Position numbers and translations under genes: made by a program. Of a stretch of 63,031 nucleotides of DNA, positions 34,858 through 48,109 are shown in pieces (positions within the stretch are counted from its first letter, which is position 1; every line of letters starts with the position of its first letter). Below the pieces are notes generated by a model. It made no database searches and had not been told where the DNA came from. It saw nothing but the letters and a program-made list of their open reading frames with translations. The stretch is from positions 241,090 to 304,120 of the forward strand of contig JH720302.1 of the NCBI GenBank assembly GCA_000231825.2. The letters run 5' to 3'. This stretch comes from Tetrahymena elliotti 4EA (Eukaryota; Ciliophora; Oligohymenophorea; Hymenostomatida; Tetrahymenidae).

Positions 34858-36687
34858 TCATAAAGAGTTGTTATATATTTGCTTTAGATCATTAGATATT
34901 TCTAAAAAGCTGGGCCTTTCTAGATAGTTATGTTTCCAGCATTTTTCAATTACTTTTTTTAATTCTTCAGGACAAAAATCATCAATTTTTTCTCTTTCTC
35001 CTGAAATAACTTTTTTATGAACTTCACCAACTCCAGAATGAGTAAAAATAATTTTAACATAGACCATCTCCCAAAGAGAGTTTCCAAACATATAAACATC
35101 GCCTTAAGGATAATAATTTATCTTTTCTTCCATAGATTCTGGAGAATAATGTCTTGTGCTTCCTCTTACAATAGAGTTTTTATCTTCTTCGATAGCACTC
35201 AAACCAAAATCACATATTTTTAAGGTACAATTTTTATCTAGTTCCTTTAGATTACCTATTAATTATCAATAAAAAACTTTAAAAATGATTAAAGCGTTAT
35301 AAAATTTACTATAATCAAAGTTAGGGTCAGAGTGGCTTATTAAGATATTTTTGGTTTGAATGTCTCTATGCAAGATACCAGAGATTGACATCTAATGCAA
35401 ACCTAATGACAATTCACTTAAAGCTCTGATAAATTCATTATTGAATGGTTTTTTTTCCCAATACTTTCTATTTCTTGAAATAAAATCCAAAATATTTTAG
35501 CTTGAAGTGAGTTCTAAAACTAAATAGAACAAGTGTTTATACTATCCCACACCATACAAATGGACAACATTAGAATGTTTACTTAAAGTCAAAGCTCTTA
35601 ATTCTCTTAAAAAGCATTTTATTTTCTAAGATTTTTCTTTTTCAAGGGAATAAACTTTAACAGCAACTGGTATGCCTTTGTAAATAGCTTTATGAACAGA
35701 TGCTTAAACTCCATGTCCAAGTTCTTATGTAAAATCTAAACCACTTATTTCTTCATATTTAATAGAGTCATATTTAAATTTAATTAGATCTTCTAAATTA
35801 GGTATATCCTAAATGTTCTTCTCTTCAATCTTTTCTTCTTTTAACACACTTGCATTCATATACTTTATATTGTTCTATAGATGATATGAGTACAGTTCAG
35901 CTCCTGTGTAAGCTGAAAAATCTTAGCCTGAGTTACATAGTTATCTAACTAAAGTAGAACTCATCTCTTGAGAGTTTTCTTTATCTTCTATAATAACTAT
36001 GTTCTATTAATATTTTTAGAGTTTATTCTTTTCAATGATCTCCTAGGGATGTATGGTTATATTTTGGCTTGGCCTATTTTCTACAAAAACAATAAGACCA
36101 TTTTTAGATTTTCTTGCTAATAATTCAAATTTATCCATTCCTGTAACTGTGATAGCTTAAATCTAATCTTACTTCTACTTTTGACATAAGTCAAAGTATT
36201 TATTTAAGGTATCTTAAAGACGCAAAGTAGCTACAGCTAGTCCTTTGTTAGTAGATTAATTATAAAGAAAACTATAAATCATAATATCTGGGTGCTCTTA
36301 AGCAATTATTTAGCACATCTTTAATCTATGGCTATCAACATCTTTTAACTCCCTTTATCTAACATTCAGTTTTTTAGCTAGACAATCAATTTAAGTAGGT
36401 ATTAAATACAAACCAATAATATTTATATCAGGTCTCATTACTTATATTTGCTTTTATGCACATTCAATTGTCTTTAAATGGTTCAAGTGGATAGGATAAA
36501 AAGAACCTCCCAAAGTTAAAACAACATTAAGCTTAGTAGGATCCAATTTCTTCAATTTACATGTAATCTCTGTGTAGTATTTCTTATCTTCAAAAGACTT
36601 TTTAAATGAAAAAAAGATAAAAAAGGATTATTTTTATCATAAATTTACTTCTGCAATAACTACGTCTTACTATTTAACCTCTTCCAT
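34858..36687 (-). CDS. NMN-adenylyltransferase-like domain fused to protein kinase
   Basis: Three exons (36687-36649, 36597-35310, 35255-34858) join in phase to 575 codons, 574 aa; introns are 51 and 54 nt. Residues ~35-245 look like a nicotinamide/nicotinate mononucleotide adenylyltransferase, the last step of NAD synthesis: the nucleotide-binding GGSFYPIHLNH (His50 and His53 at the (H/T)xxH positions), a central helix pair, VTGMDKFELLARK (where the family has 'GaD'), GLIVFVENRP and the SSTLVR motif (Arg231). Residues ~290-570 are a protein kinase: glycine loop ELGHGVQASVHK, VAVK (Lys327), HRDIQTKN (Asp425, Asn430; Gln replaces the usual Lys), CDFGLSA (Asp458), SPES and a TKL-like C-lobe (LERPSFLEISNDLKQIY). 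Both active sites look intact. No membrane segment. The fusion could couple NAD metabolism to phosphorylation; that is inference. Confidence 0.85.
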
Positions 36688-38140
36688 GCTTATTTAATTT
36701 TAATTGAATTGTCTTTTATCTATTGAATAAATTCTTTATATTCCATATAAAGTTTATTCTAATTAATTTTTAATAAATATCTTCAAAGAAGACACTTTTT
36801 AATTTACTCAGAAATCATTATCCTTACATCCTACAAATTTAATCATTCATTTTATATTGAATAAAATGGAATCATTCATTCATATTTGAACTTTCGAAAG
36901 AATTTATTTATATTAAAAATATTATAATTCTTCCAGACACTTTTCCATTTAGCTTTTTAATTTTTAACCAGAAAAACAATAATTCAATCTCAGTTAAAAC
37001 CTATGTTTGTAGAATCAAGGATAAAATTAAAAAAAATTTTAATAGATTCAAGCTAATAATAACTTTAAAATTATACTTTTAGTTTTTTCATTTAAAAATT
37101 TTTCAAATAAAAAATAAATGATAGATAAAACGTTTATTTATATTTTGTCAATTTGTACACAAAGAAATTAGCTAAAATTGGATGGATTTTCTTTTAGGAT
37201 TTTGTTTTTTCGAAATAAAATAAAAACAAAAAAACGTAGGTCAGTACTAAAAGCATTAGAAGAGATAACTTGAAGCTATAAAATGCAAAAATTTGAATTC
37301 TTTTAAAAATGAGATGAGAAAAAAACTATTTTTTTTAATTTGTGAGTGAATCTATGAATTTATTTAACAATGAAGTTTAAATAGAATTTGAAAGGATTTT
37401 TATTAATAACAAATGATTGATTGATTGAACGGAATATAAAAATAAATATATATTTATAATATAAGAATGTAAATTATAAAAATTATTGGAGTTGTAAAAT
37501 TTATTTGTTTAATTTTGGTAAGTTATGAATTAATTAATAATTACCAAGAAGACAAAATTAAAACAGGTTTTTTTATTTGTTTGTTTGTTTGGTTGATTTG
37601 TTGGTTGGTTGGTTTTGGTTAAGCTGAAAAGTTATGTTGAAATACTCTAAACTATGTGAACATTATCAATAACCCTCCTTGATATCTTCTTTTCAAAAAT
37701 CACAAAATATGATTTATTGATTGATTAATCAGAAATAGTTAGTTATATTATAGTTCTTATCAATGATTGTTCTTATTTTAAAAGCTAAATTTACTAGTTG
37801 ATTTATAGATAGATAGTCATACTTAAACTTAGAAATAGATAGCTAAATAAAAAAGGGTTTTTTTATTTTGATTTGTCTGAGTTACTTTTTAAAAATTTGT
37901 TATTATAAAAAGAATAAGTGTACATATAGATATTTATTATAGTTGTTATTATTTTTGTTTTTATTTTTGCTTTTGTTAGTTAATTTATTTCATAAACTTT
38001 TCAAGAACTGATAATTAAATAATTAATAAAGAAATCAATTATTTTTGTTGTTAAAATATTAATAAATTTTGATAAAATTTTTATTGAAAATTAATTTCAA
38101 AATGTAATCAACTCATCATTATTTTTTTTTATTTATTATT
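36688..38140. other. Intergenic with GGTT/GTTT simple repeats
   Basis: Spacer between the RCC1-gene stop and the start of the NMNAT-kinase gene, both minus strand. A GT-rich stretch (GTTTGTTTGTTTGG.., GGTTGGTTGGTTTTGGTT) lies at about 37,580-37,620. No coding frame was recognised. Confidence 0.5.
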
Positions 38141-41100
38141 TCAGGAAAATTGCACACCCAAGGCATAATACTAATTGGCCTTTTGTATAGATTTTGGATT
38201 ATCTATTTTTCCTTCTTCTGAAGGAGCGATGTTTTCAATATTATTATTATTATTATTATTGCTATTATTAATGATACTATTTGTATGAATGAATTCAGTT
38301 ATATTTGAATATTTGTTTTCCTTTGGATTGAAGCTCAGATTCCATTTTTAATCATACTTTTCAAGATTTTCTTTTATTGTGCGAATTGTTTCTTTTTTAA
38401 GAATACGGTTAACATCATTTGCCACAACTAAAGAATGATATGACCCACAAGCCATCTATATTTATAAATTATTTTTTAAGTTTTAAATTCATGTTATTTA
38501 ATTTATACGCTGTAAGTTGTGACGTCTTATAGATATGTAATAGGACGAGGCACAGAGCTATTTTATCCTGTTTCACCTATACCTAGTTGCCCATGTTTAT
38601 GCATACCTTTTAGTAATTAAATTTAATTTAATTAATAAAATAATAAAAGTGTTACCCCAAGCAAATAGCATGTAATGCTTAGTATCAGCAACAACAAGAG
38701 CTAAGGAATGATTATGTCCACAAGAAACGTGGAGAACAGGAATCTAATGGAAGCAGTCCATTTTCTTAGGAATGAAAACATCAGTTACAGCTCTTTTTTA
38801 ATCTTAAGGCTTGTATTAATCTAATTTATTTTTAATTTAATTAAATTGATATTTGAATAAATAATTTATTTACCTAAAATATTATTTGTTGTTGAAGTTA
38901 TTTTGATTGGTTCTTTTTCTAGTCCAAGTTAGTTTGAGTCATTTAATCCGCAGCAAAAGATCTATTTTTAATTTTTATTTAAATTTAATTGCTTAAAAAA
39001 TCAATAAAATTGATTACCTCTTTATTTGAACTCATGAACATAGAGAAAGTTTAACCAGAATAAATCTATTTTTTGTTAATAAAAGTTTAAGTTAAAATCT
39101 AGAGAAAAATAGAGTTAGTTACTTTTTCTATTTTATTGAGCTTAGGGATTAACTAGGGTTCATACACTGGATAGGTATCAGTTTACATTCCAAGTCCAAT
39201 TTATCCATTCATGTTATATCCCCATCCATATACTTATCCGTTCAAAGCCAAAGCTAAACTGTGAGCTTCACCTGCAGCTATTTAAATAACACCAACTCCT
39301 TCTAAATTACCTTTTACTCTTTTTGGAGTTGTTAAGTAACATTTCTCGTTTGTGAATAGTTTTTTATCAATACCAAGCTATCCTCCTTCATTTCTTCCCC
39401 AGCTATAAACTTAACGATTCTTAGTTAAAACAAGAGAATGGAGACCACCGCAAACAATGAAATCTACATTTAATCCTTTTAGAGCTTCAATTACTTTTGG
39501 AGAAGGACAAATATCTTCATTTCCATGTCCCAACAAACCACCTTCACCTAATTCATTTAAATATTAAATTTTAATAAAATATTTTTTTTTTAAACTTTTT
39601 AGCAACTTTAAAATATTTTCATTTTAACAATTTTTTTTTCTAAAACGCTTTTCGTTTTTATTCAATTTTCAGAATATAAAGAAAATATTACCATTTCCCC
39701 AACTAAATACTTGACCTAGGTAGTCTAAGGCTAAAGTGTGTTCAGAACCACATGAGACAGATTAGACATTTGTAATGGCAGGGATTGGAGTTGGATATGG
39801 AACAGAGGAAGGGGATTTTTCTCCTAAACCTAGCTGGGAGTGGGAGTTATCACCCCATGCTAAAACTGTTCCAGCATAAGTGATAGCTACACTGTGTTAA
39901 TAACCACAAGCAACTGATGTAACTATGGTGTCTTTTAAGGGTACGATTAACTTAGGGAAATTTACTTTAATTTTTTTGCTGAGTAAATTTTGTTTTGGGT
40001 CATAAACATTACCCATTTAGCCTTCCGTATTTTAACCCCATGAAAACATGACTCCTACTGCATCTTTTTTTGAGAAAGTGCTATAATCCTTTTCAAGGAT
40101 TTAAACAATATTTCCAGATTAGTTTGATTGGATGAAACCCCTATTTTTACTATCTATTCTTTGAGATTTAGGGGTTGCTTAATCGAATTTATCTGAGTGG
40201 CTTGATACTGATGAGCAAGATGAATTAGCATGAAAAACATTTTACATAATAGAAAGCTAGAAAGCCCTTAAGCTGCTGATTTCCCAAATAACACCTGATT
40301 CTTAGAAAATTAGAAGATTTTACATTAGCCATTTGAATAATCCATCATTCTTTCTGAGTGTTGAAGTTAAGACTTCAATAATTGGGGAATTTTCATCTAA
40401 AGTTTGATACTCTGTCCAATGATTAAAAGGTAAGTTATTTTCCAATTACTAAGGGTTAATTTCAGTTTATTGTAGTGTGGTTGGCTGAAGATTTTCTTAA
40501 TTTTATCTAAGAGAAACAAGTGATGTAAATGTCTGAGGTAAATCTTTATCTAAATTAACATTCTTTAAATTGTATTCAAATGGTTTGAATGGATCCCAGT
40601 AAATATAGTGATTGAATTTATAGTAATTGAAGACATTCTTTTGCATACTAAATTGAATACTATCATAAAGTTCTTCCACATATTCAGCATCATGTTTCTT
40701 TCCCTATAATCTAGCAATAATGCTCAATCTCCATGCAATAAATAGCTCCCATGGCACAATAGTACTTCCTCTACCCCTAGGATCGCCATATAATTTATGT
40801 ATAGCAAGCAAAGCCATCATGTAAGACTATTCACATTCTAACAAAGATTTAGTTTCTTATAAAATACCGATCCAAGTATAAATAGTAATTGCTAATTCAG
40901 CTGAAAAAGTGTATTAATTCTAAAGGAAAGGCTAAATCTTTTCATTCATTATATTTTTTACAAATTCTTCGTCATCTCTGCCTATTTTTATTAATTTAAA
41001 GCAATAAATTAAAAATAAATTCTTTTATAAAATCAAATGAAAAATTTCAGTTAAAAAAATCAAAACAAAAATGTAAAATTCATTTAAAAAAAAAGATTAA

Positions 41101-44100
41101 TTTTGATTGAATAAAAATAATTTAAATAAATTTACTGATGAAAAATGAATCAAAAAGTTAAAATATGTAGAGATCAAGGAAGAAATTTTGTTCTGCATTG
41201 AGTGAGTAGAGGTTTCCAAAAATACAGTTCAAGTAAGATATTAAATCTTTTAAAATTTCTCCTGTTGGCATGTAGTAAGAATCAGATAGCAATCCATTTT
41301 GCTAATCCTTAGAAATCTTATACAGAGAACTTGGAAGTTGAATTTATACAAACCTATAAGAAATTAAATTTTATTAAAGATATTTCAACGAATAAATAGA
41401 TTTACTTTTGAACATTCTCCTAAGATAGTTTGATTAAAAATAAGTAGGCTATTTCTTTTATTGTTAAGTAAGGAACAGATTCATAGACAATATGGGTTAT
41501 ATCTTAAGGTTTTGGTAATACATTTCTTATAGTGAAGTAGTATTTATCATTTCTAATATTTTTTTCTAAGTCTGCAGAAATTGTAATTTATAGATGGAGC
41601 TAACATGTGAGCATTAGAATACCAGCATTCTATTAAGCAATCGAAATAAGTTCTTTGACAAATTAACTGCTTTGATAGAAAGCTAATGAAATCTCATTTA
41701 GTATAATTTGAGAATGATAAATTGTTCTTAATCTGTATAAATTTATACCTTAAATGATTTCCTGTAAACCCTAAACATCTTCACTATTCTATAATTATTT
41801 TAGACAAATACATTAATATTATTTTTTCAATTAAAATATTTATAATTATTACTGGATCTCCTTTAATTAATAAGCTTAAATATCTGCAGAGTGTATTTTT
41901 GAATAAATTATCTGAAAATAAATCATTTTTCTCTTATGTGTCATCAGGTACTCCATTTTATAATTAGATTTTCTTTTGAGATAATATAGGATCTTAAGAA
42001 ATTAAAGATAATCTCTTTAAAGTTGAGGAAGTAGTTTCAGATAGAATTTGCTTGAGAACTCTAACAATAATATCACAACCTAAAATATTCTTAGCTCTTT
42101 TAACAAATAAAAATACATTTTCTATTTCATTTTTAATAAAGATATTTTACTTTTAAGTTTTAAGCAAAGAAAAAACAACCATAGCATAACGCATATTAAC
42201 ACCCTTTTTATGGAAGTGCTCAACTAAAGATTTAGCTGAGATGATAACATCTGTTTTATCAAGAATTGCTACCAATTAATCAATTTATTTCTTTAAAGTT
42301 TATGACAAATAAGTTTCTCTTTATTCATTTATAATCAAGGAGAAAGATGACTTTTATTGTCTCAATTATTCAGAACTAAAATTTAAAATTAAATAAAATA
42401 TCAATTAAATACTATTAATTTTTACCTTGGGACATTTAAAATCTAATTGATGTCTTCTGAATACACTAAAGCTGGATTAATTCCACAATTTTAATTTAAC
42501 ATTTTGGCAAAAACAAGGACATTTCCATACACATTTTTTATATCCCTAATAGATTAAATAAAATAATTTTCATTCATTTTTATTTATGAGATTTATAATG
42601 TATGAATGAATGAATTAAATTTTTTACTTTGATTTTCTTTAGGCTAAGTTAAGCATCTCAGTAGCTCTTTTATTTATGTTGAAGCGATTTGAATCATGTT
42701 GAGACATGAAAATCATCTTGAAAAGCCATCCGTGCTTTTTAAATGAAAGTTAATCTAATTTGTAAGAAGAGCTTTTTTATTGAAATTATTATTCTTATTG
42801 TTTTTCTATTCTCTGCTGATTGTAATTCAAAGATGAATACTTGAAATTTATATCAGGGTAGCCCATAGCCTTTTTCAATTAGGTTATTTCAATAAAACCA
42901 TCTTTAGGAGGTTGCTAAAATGACAAACTTTCTGTAATATCTTAACTTATTTTAAACATAAGATTACTTTCACAATGCTTAGGCATCAAGTCTCTAGCAT
43001 TGTTTATTATATAAAAGATATTTTAAATTGGCTATGAAGGTCCTCCATTCTCTTCTATCTTATGGTAAAGTTTCAAGTTATTTTCTCTCAAATTCTTGAG
43101 AAGGTAAGTGTTACTGTAAGCATTGTATAAATTGAATCCACCTAAATATTAAAATATATATAATATCTTTTAAATTAGAATTTAAATCATTTATTTTTAC
43201 TTTATCGAACAAGACCCTCTTCAATTGAATTATTCTTTGTGTAAATGTAAGGAGTGGCATAAACAACAAAAGATGAACTTTCAACTATACTGAAAAAAGG
43301 GAGAAGATAGTTGATAAATATTGGCTATTAATTCATTATGTTATTGACTTTAAAAGAAGAATCATTTTATAAATATTCAAGTCCAATATGTTTAAGTGCT
43401 TTCATTTCACATTTTACATGTTTAGATTTTTTCTTAGATACAAGTCTGAAATAAACTCCTTTCCAAATAAATCCTCTTAACCACAATGGAGAAAATGCTT
43501 CAGGAAGAACATCACAATAAGGATTTTCAACTTACAACTAAAATATTTAATTAAAATTTTTTCAACAAATTATTTTTTTAATTATTAATTAAGAAATTTA
43601 AACAATTTTTTACACTAGGTTTTTTAATGGGAGAAAGAGGTGGTTATGTGTTGAGCTACATTTGGACTTGATTGAACTAAGATTGCTGAGTTTTCAGATT
43701 TACTTATTCAGGTTGTCCATCACTTTTGTCTGAGTGACATAATTTAGCTCCTGATTAACTATTAACACTGCTTGTTTTTCTCTTTTTTAGATTGAGAGTT
43801 TAAGGAGGAAATTCGAATTATGAAGCATATTAAGTGTTATTAAAAATGCTGTTAGCAACTGCAGTAACAAACCATCTAAAATGATCATTAATTATTGTTA
43901 ATTTTTTGTAAAAAATAGTTTCTTGCATGTTCATGTTGATTTTATTTGCACTGTTTTTTTCCTAATAAAATAATTAATTTATATTTCTTTTTTAATTAAA
44001 CAAAAAAATCAATTTTTAATTTAAAATTTACTGGTTTTATTTGGTAACGAAACCAGCAAAATTTCTGTCAAAATTGATATTTTTTTATTAAAACAAATAA

Positions 44101-45529
44101 ATTCAATTAAAATTTACTCTGTAAAGTTAAACAAGTTCTTCGTACCACGCCCTTTCCCTCATTGAAAGAATTTGTGAGAAAATTTCTTAATTTGGGAAAT
44201 TTTTAGCTTTACTTTCTTTATCAAGAACCTTAGTAACCTATGCAGTTTGGTTTTTTTCAAGTAATTTTGTCCAATCTTGGAAATTAGAAAATTAAGCTGC
44301 TTATGAAGAGAAATTTGTGTTTTATTAAGCATCTAAATCAGCTAGAGTTGATCCGTGAGTGGATTTTGTTTGCATTTTTACTAATTCGTGCATGTACATT
44401 TTGCTTTCCTTTTCAGAGAACTGGTAATACAATTCAAATCCTTTCTTTTTTGAATTGACTTGCTTCTGCAATTGATGGTTGGAAAAGATAAAAATGTCAT
44501 TTCTACATAAAATTGTATTTGTCATTTGCTAATAGTTTTCTTTGTAAATACTAGAACGATTATTTTAGCTGCCTCTTTCTTGGCTTTTTGGTTTATTTTA
44601 CAAAATCTGCTCAACGTTATCAATACTTTCTCCCTCCATATATGAATTTCTTACTTATTATTGAGAATTTTACAGATTAGAAACTTAATTTTGAACATTC
44701 TATGTATGAGGATTTACAGATTATACATTAACATTTTTATGAACTGGTTAAGCAGAAGAGAAATTTCCCTATTCTTATTCTTATTAGAATTCCTATCCAT
44801 GATTATTGTTATGAATGCCATTTAATTACTTGGTATTTTCTTTATTTGATGTCTAAGCAGAAGTAGTAGCATTACTTCCTTCTTAATTTTTTAAATTAAT
44901 TTATTGATTTGATTCTGGCTTATCATGAAATTGCAATTAAACTTATTCTATATTTACAATGTCTTTTCTTGCAGACTGAGCATTAACTCCTCCATTATTA
45001 ATCAATTTATCATTTTTAGCACTATTTAAAACATCATTTTCAACATTTTCTTTGGAAGTATAAATATTATGCTAGTTAATTTAATTTCCCTTATTATTAT
45101 TACTACCTATCACCATATCATTTTATCCTTTATTCACACTAGCTCCAACTTGGTCATCCTATTATTTATTATTGAAATTCAAAATTATCTTCTAATTTTT
45201 AAAATCTAATTTAAAATTTTGATTTTCTACAAATCATCATCAAGTGTAAAAAAAACACCAAAAAAAGCAAAAAACATTTTAATTAAAACCTAATTTAAGC
45301 TGAAATAAATAAAAAAGAAAATAATTACCTATCGCTCGTTTGTGCTCTTTACTTAGAGCTTCGTAGACGCCTAATTTTCATTACTTTAGAACCCATTATT
45401 GTTTTAATCACTTAAATTATTTGACTATAATGGCTGTTTTTGCTAAGGCTGTTGGTGAAGCGTTTTGATCGGCTACTAGGATTGCCCAGTCTTGCCGCCT
45501 TGCTTTTATGTACCACAACAGCTGCCCAT
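38141..45529 (-). CDS. Acylated CLU-like / RCC1-repeat protein
   Basis: Many exons, well over 1,500 residues; ATG 45529, TGA 38143-38141. The N-terminus MGSCCGTQKQGGK is a classic N-myristoylation plus palmitoylation context. Exon 1 ends at 45329; the next exons are Asn/Gln-rich, then helical (MRERAWYEELVQLYR). From about 43.5 to 42.2 kb the order is that of the CLU (clustered mitochondria) family: KGVYFRLVSKKKS, EMKALKHIGLEYL, FINYLLPFFSIVESSSFVVY, NIFYIINNARDLMP (CLU 'RFYLLDfaR..PPE') and LVEHFHKKGVNMRYAMV (CLU 'lH..GINmRyLG'). A helical middle follows. From about 40.1 kb to the end are RCC1 beta-propeller blades (MFSWGQNTEGQMG, VLAWGDNSHSQLGLG, VFSWGNG, VYSWGRNEGGQLG, VYGWGYNMNGQIGLG, FCCGLNDSNQLGL, LFAWGMHKHGQLGIG, each with a 'CG..HS.A' type strand). 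Introns are short and cut several blades. Likely a membrane-bound scaffold. Confidence 0.82.
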
Positions 45530-48109
45530 ACCTAAATCTTTTTGCCTTGTTAATTGATATCTATAGTGGCTTTGTATTGAAATGCAATTCGATATCGACT
45601 ACTGAAATTGTTGTATTTATAGTATTTATTTGAGTAAATCTGGTTACCTATGTAATTATTTATGTCTTTTCAATCAATCGTTTAAAATAGATTTGAATTC
45701 ACTAACTCACTCACTCACTCTACACTTCTAATAATAGAGCAATCTATGTATTTTTCTTTCTTTTTTGTTATTTATTTTTTAATTTATTTTTCAAAAGATC
45801 CTTTAATTACTTTACTTTGTAGATCTCATTCATTCATTATCAATCAATCAATATCCCTCTCACTCATTCATACATTCACTAACATTTATTGATTATTTCT
45901 ATCATTGTAAGAAAATACATAAACAAAAAAACAAAGAAATTGCTTGGATTCACTTTCAATCTTAGCATTTTTTTTTTCTTTGAACTGTCTCTTAATAATT
46001 AAATTAACATTCATTTTTCTTTAGAAAATTGAACGTGAATTTAAAACTGACCTTGAATTTTTTGAAAGAAATCAAAGAATTTTTAACTTTAATCAATTAA
46101 ACAACGACAAAGTTTATTCCTTCTTACTTCATTTTACATAAATTAAAATATATATAATTTTTGAATTTCAAGTGACAGAAAGTATACCGATAAACAGTCT
46201 TTTTTTCTATATGTTTGAATCAAATTAACAATTTAACTATTTTTCATTTTAAATAAATTCTATCAGCTTTGATTATTTTTTTGATTCAAGCTAATAGTCA
46301 TTCATTCGTTTTTACAAATCTAGTATAGAAAAATACTAAATTTAATCTGAAAATAAGTGCATCAATAAACTTTAAATAAATTTAAAGACTTTTTAAGATC
46401 GACAGATTTTATTAAAAAAATTAATAAAAAATTAAGTGGCTTGAACAATCTAAATCTTAAAAATACAATTTTTATTTTTATAATAATTAATAATTCACTC
46501 TAGAATCCATTTTAGTTTGTTAATTTGTGGTGTTTAATTAACAAATAATTATTTATTTGGTAATAAGAATTAAGTTTACAATAGAAATTAAATCAGCTGT
46601 AATTAAAAAAAATTAAAATCATATTTTGTGTTTTTTTTTTAGTTAATACTAATAATCTTGAACTCTATCTATGAGCATAGTCTTAAATACTTTCATCCTT
46701 GAGGTTTAAAAGACATGTTAATCTTTCCTTTAATTTTTTATTTTGAGAGTTTCCAATGAAAATTTACAGCTTATTGGTTTTAGATTATTAGCAGTAATAA
46801 AAGAGCAGTAATATTTACTATCTATTCTAAAGAATAATTGAAGATTTTATTAGTAAACATATGATGCTATTTATATAATATTAAAAGCTTTTAATAATTT
46901 TATTTTGTTTGGCAAAATTAAAAGCAAATTTAGAAAAAATGTCTTCAGTATATTTTAAAATAATCAGTAAATTTTCATATAAATTTTGAAAAAATTGTTT
47001 ATTTCAAGAAACTTACTTACTTATTCTCAGAAAGTTACTTTGAAGTTATTAATCCTCTTCTTTTGCTTATTACTAATAAAGAGTAAGTACAAAAATAAAA
47101 TTAGCAAGTATTTGTGAAAGATGTAAAGATATTAAATTTGGTTTATATTAGATAGAGTAAGGTTAATTTATTGGAAGATTTCATTAGTAAATTAATCTAA
47201 TAATGACATATTAATTAAATAAAAAGAATCTCATTATTTTTATTTTATTTATTTTCAATTAACTTTAAAAAAACTTTTGAGTACAAACTAAAAATATCAA
47301 GCTGATTAAAAAAGAAAATGATGCATTTATTTGTTAATGTTAATTAGTTTCTATTAATTTTTTCAATAAAATCTGTATAAAAATTAAGCTTTTTAAAAAG
47401 TTTCTGATAGAAAAGTATATTCTGTCTTAATAATTAATGATGAAAATAAAATTTTAATAAGCATTGAATCAAAAAACTGAAAATAATTTGATGTAATAAA
47501 TGATGATGCAATTAAAGTTGTAAGATTATAGATATAAATAATTTAATTTTTTTTTAAAATGACTAAAAACAATTAAATTTTATTTGTATAATTCAGCTTT
47601 CAAAATCAATAATAATTTGATGTAATTAATGGTGGTATAATTAAAATTATAATAACATTGATATTAGTTTAAATTTTTCTTCTAAACGATTAAAAACAAA
47701 TACATTTTATTGACCTAATGTAGCTAATTTACTTACTTTCAAAACTCAAAAAAAAATTGAAGTAGTAAGTAAATAAATGAAGCTGTATTAAAGTTATAAT
47801 AATCTTTATTTTAATTAAATTTTTCTTCAAAGTGGTTAAAAAGAATAATTATTTTCCTAATTCAGCTAATCTCTTACTTTAAAAACTAAATAAAGAATTC
47901 TAATTTATGGTGATATCATTAAATTTATAAGCATTTAAATATTAGTTTAATTCTTCAAATAGTAATTATATACAAATATATAAACTTGATTTGCCTGATT
48001 CAGCAAATATAATATCTTAAAAACTAAAATTTAAATGCCCCCCCCCCTCCCACTTGACATGCAAAAATTTTTTTTTGAACAGTTAAGCGTTTTTCAGCTT
48101 AAAAGGAAC
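45530..48109. other. Intergenic with degenerate tandem repeats
   Basis: Spacer containing the promoter of the CLU/RCC1 gene and the 3' side of the PH gene. CACT and ATTC microsatellites lie near 45,700-45,860. From about 47,450 it carries degenerate ~130 bp repeats, listed separately. No gene was recognised. Confidence 0.5.
47450..48050 (+). repeat. Degenerate ~130 bp tandem repeats ending in a C-tract
   Basis: Four or five diverged units begin near 47,477, 47,600, 47,737, 47,880 and 48,005. Each has an 'aaaactgaaaataatt / caaaatcaataataatt' start, a 'gatgtaat..atg(a/g)tg' segment, 'aaagttataata', and a 'gattaaaaacaa' then 'cctaattcagcta' end. The last unit runs into a run of ten C followed by TCCCAC at about 48,038-48,052. 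No coding potential. Confidence 0.55.
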
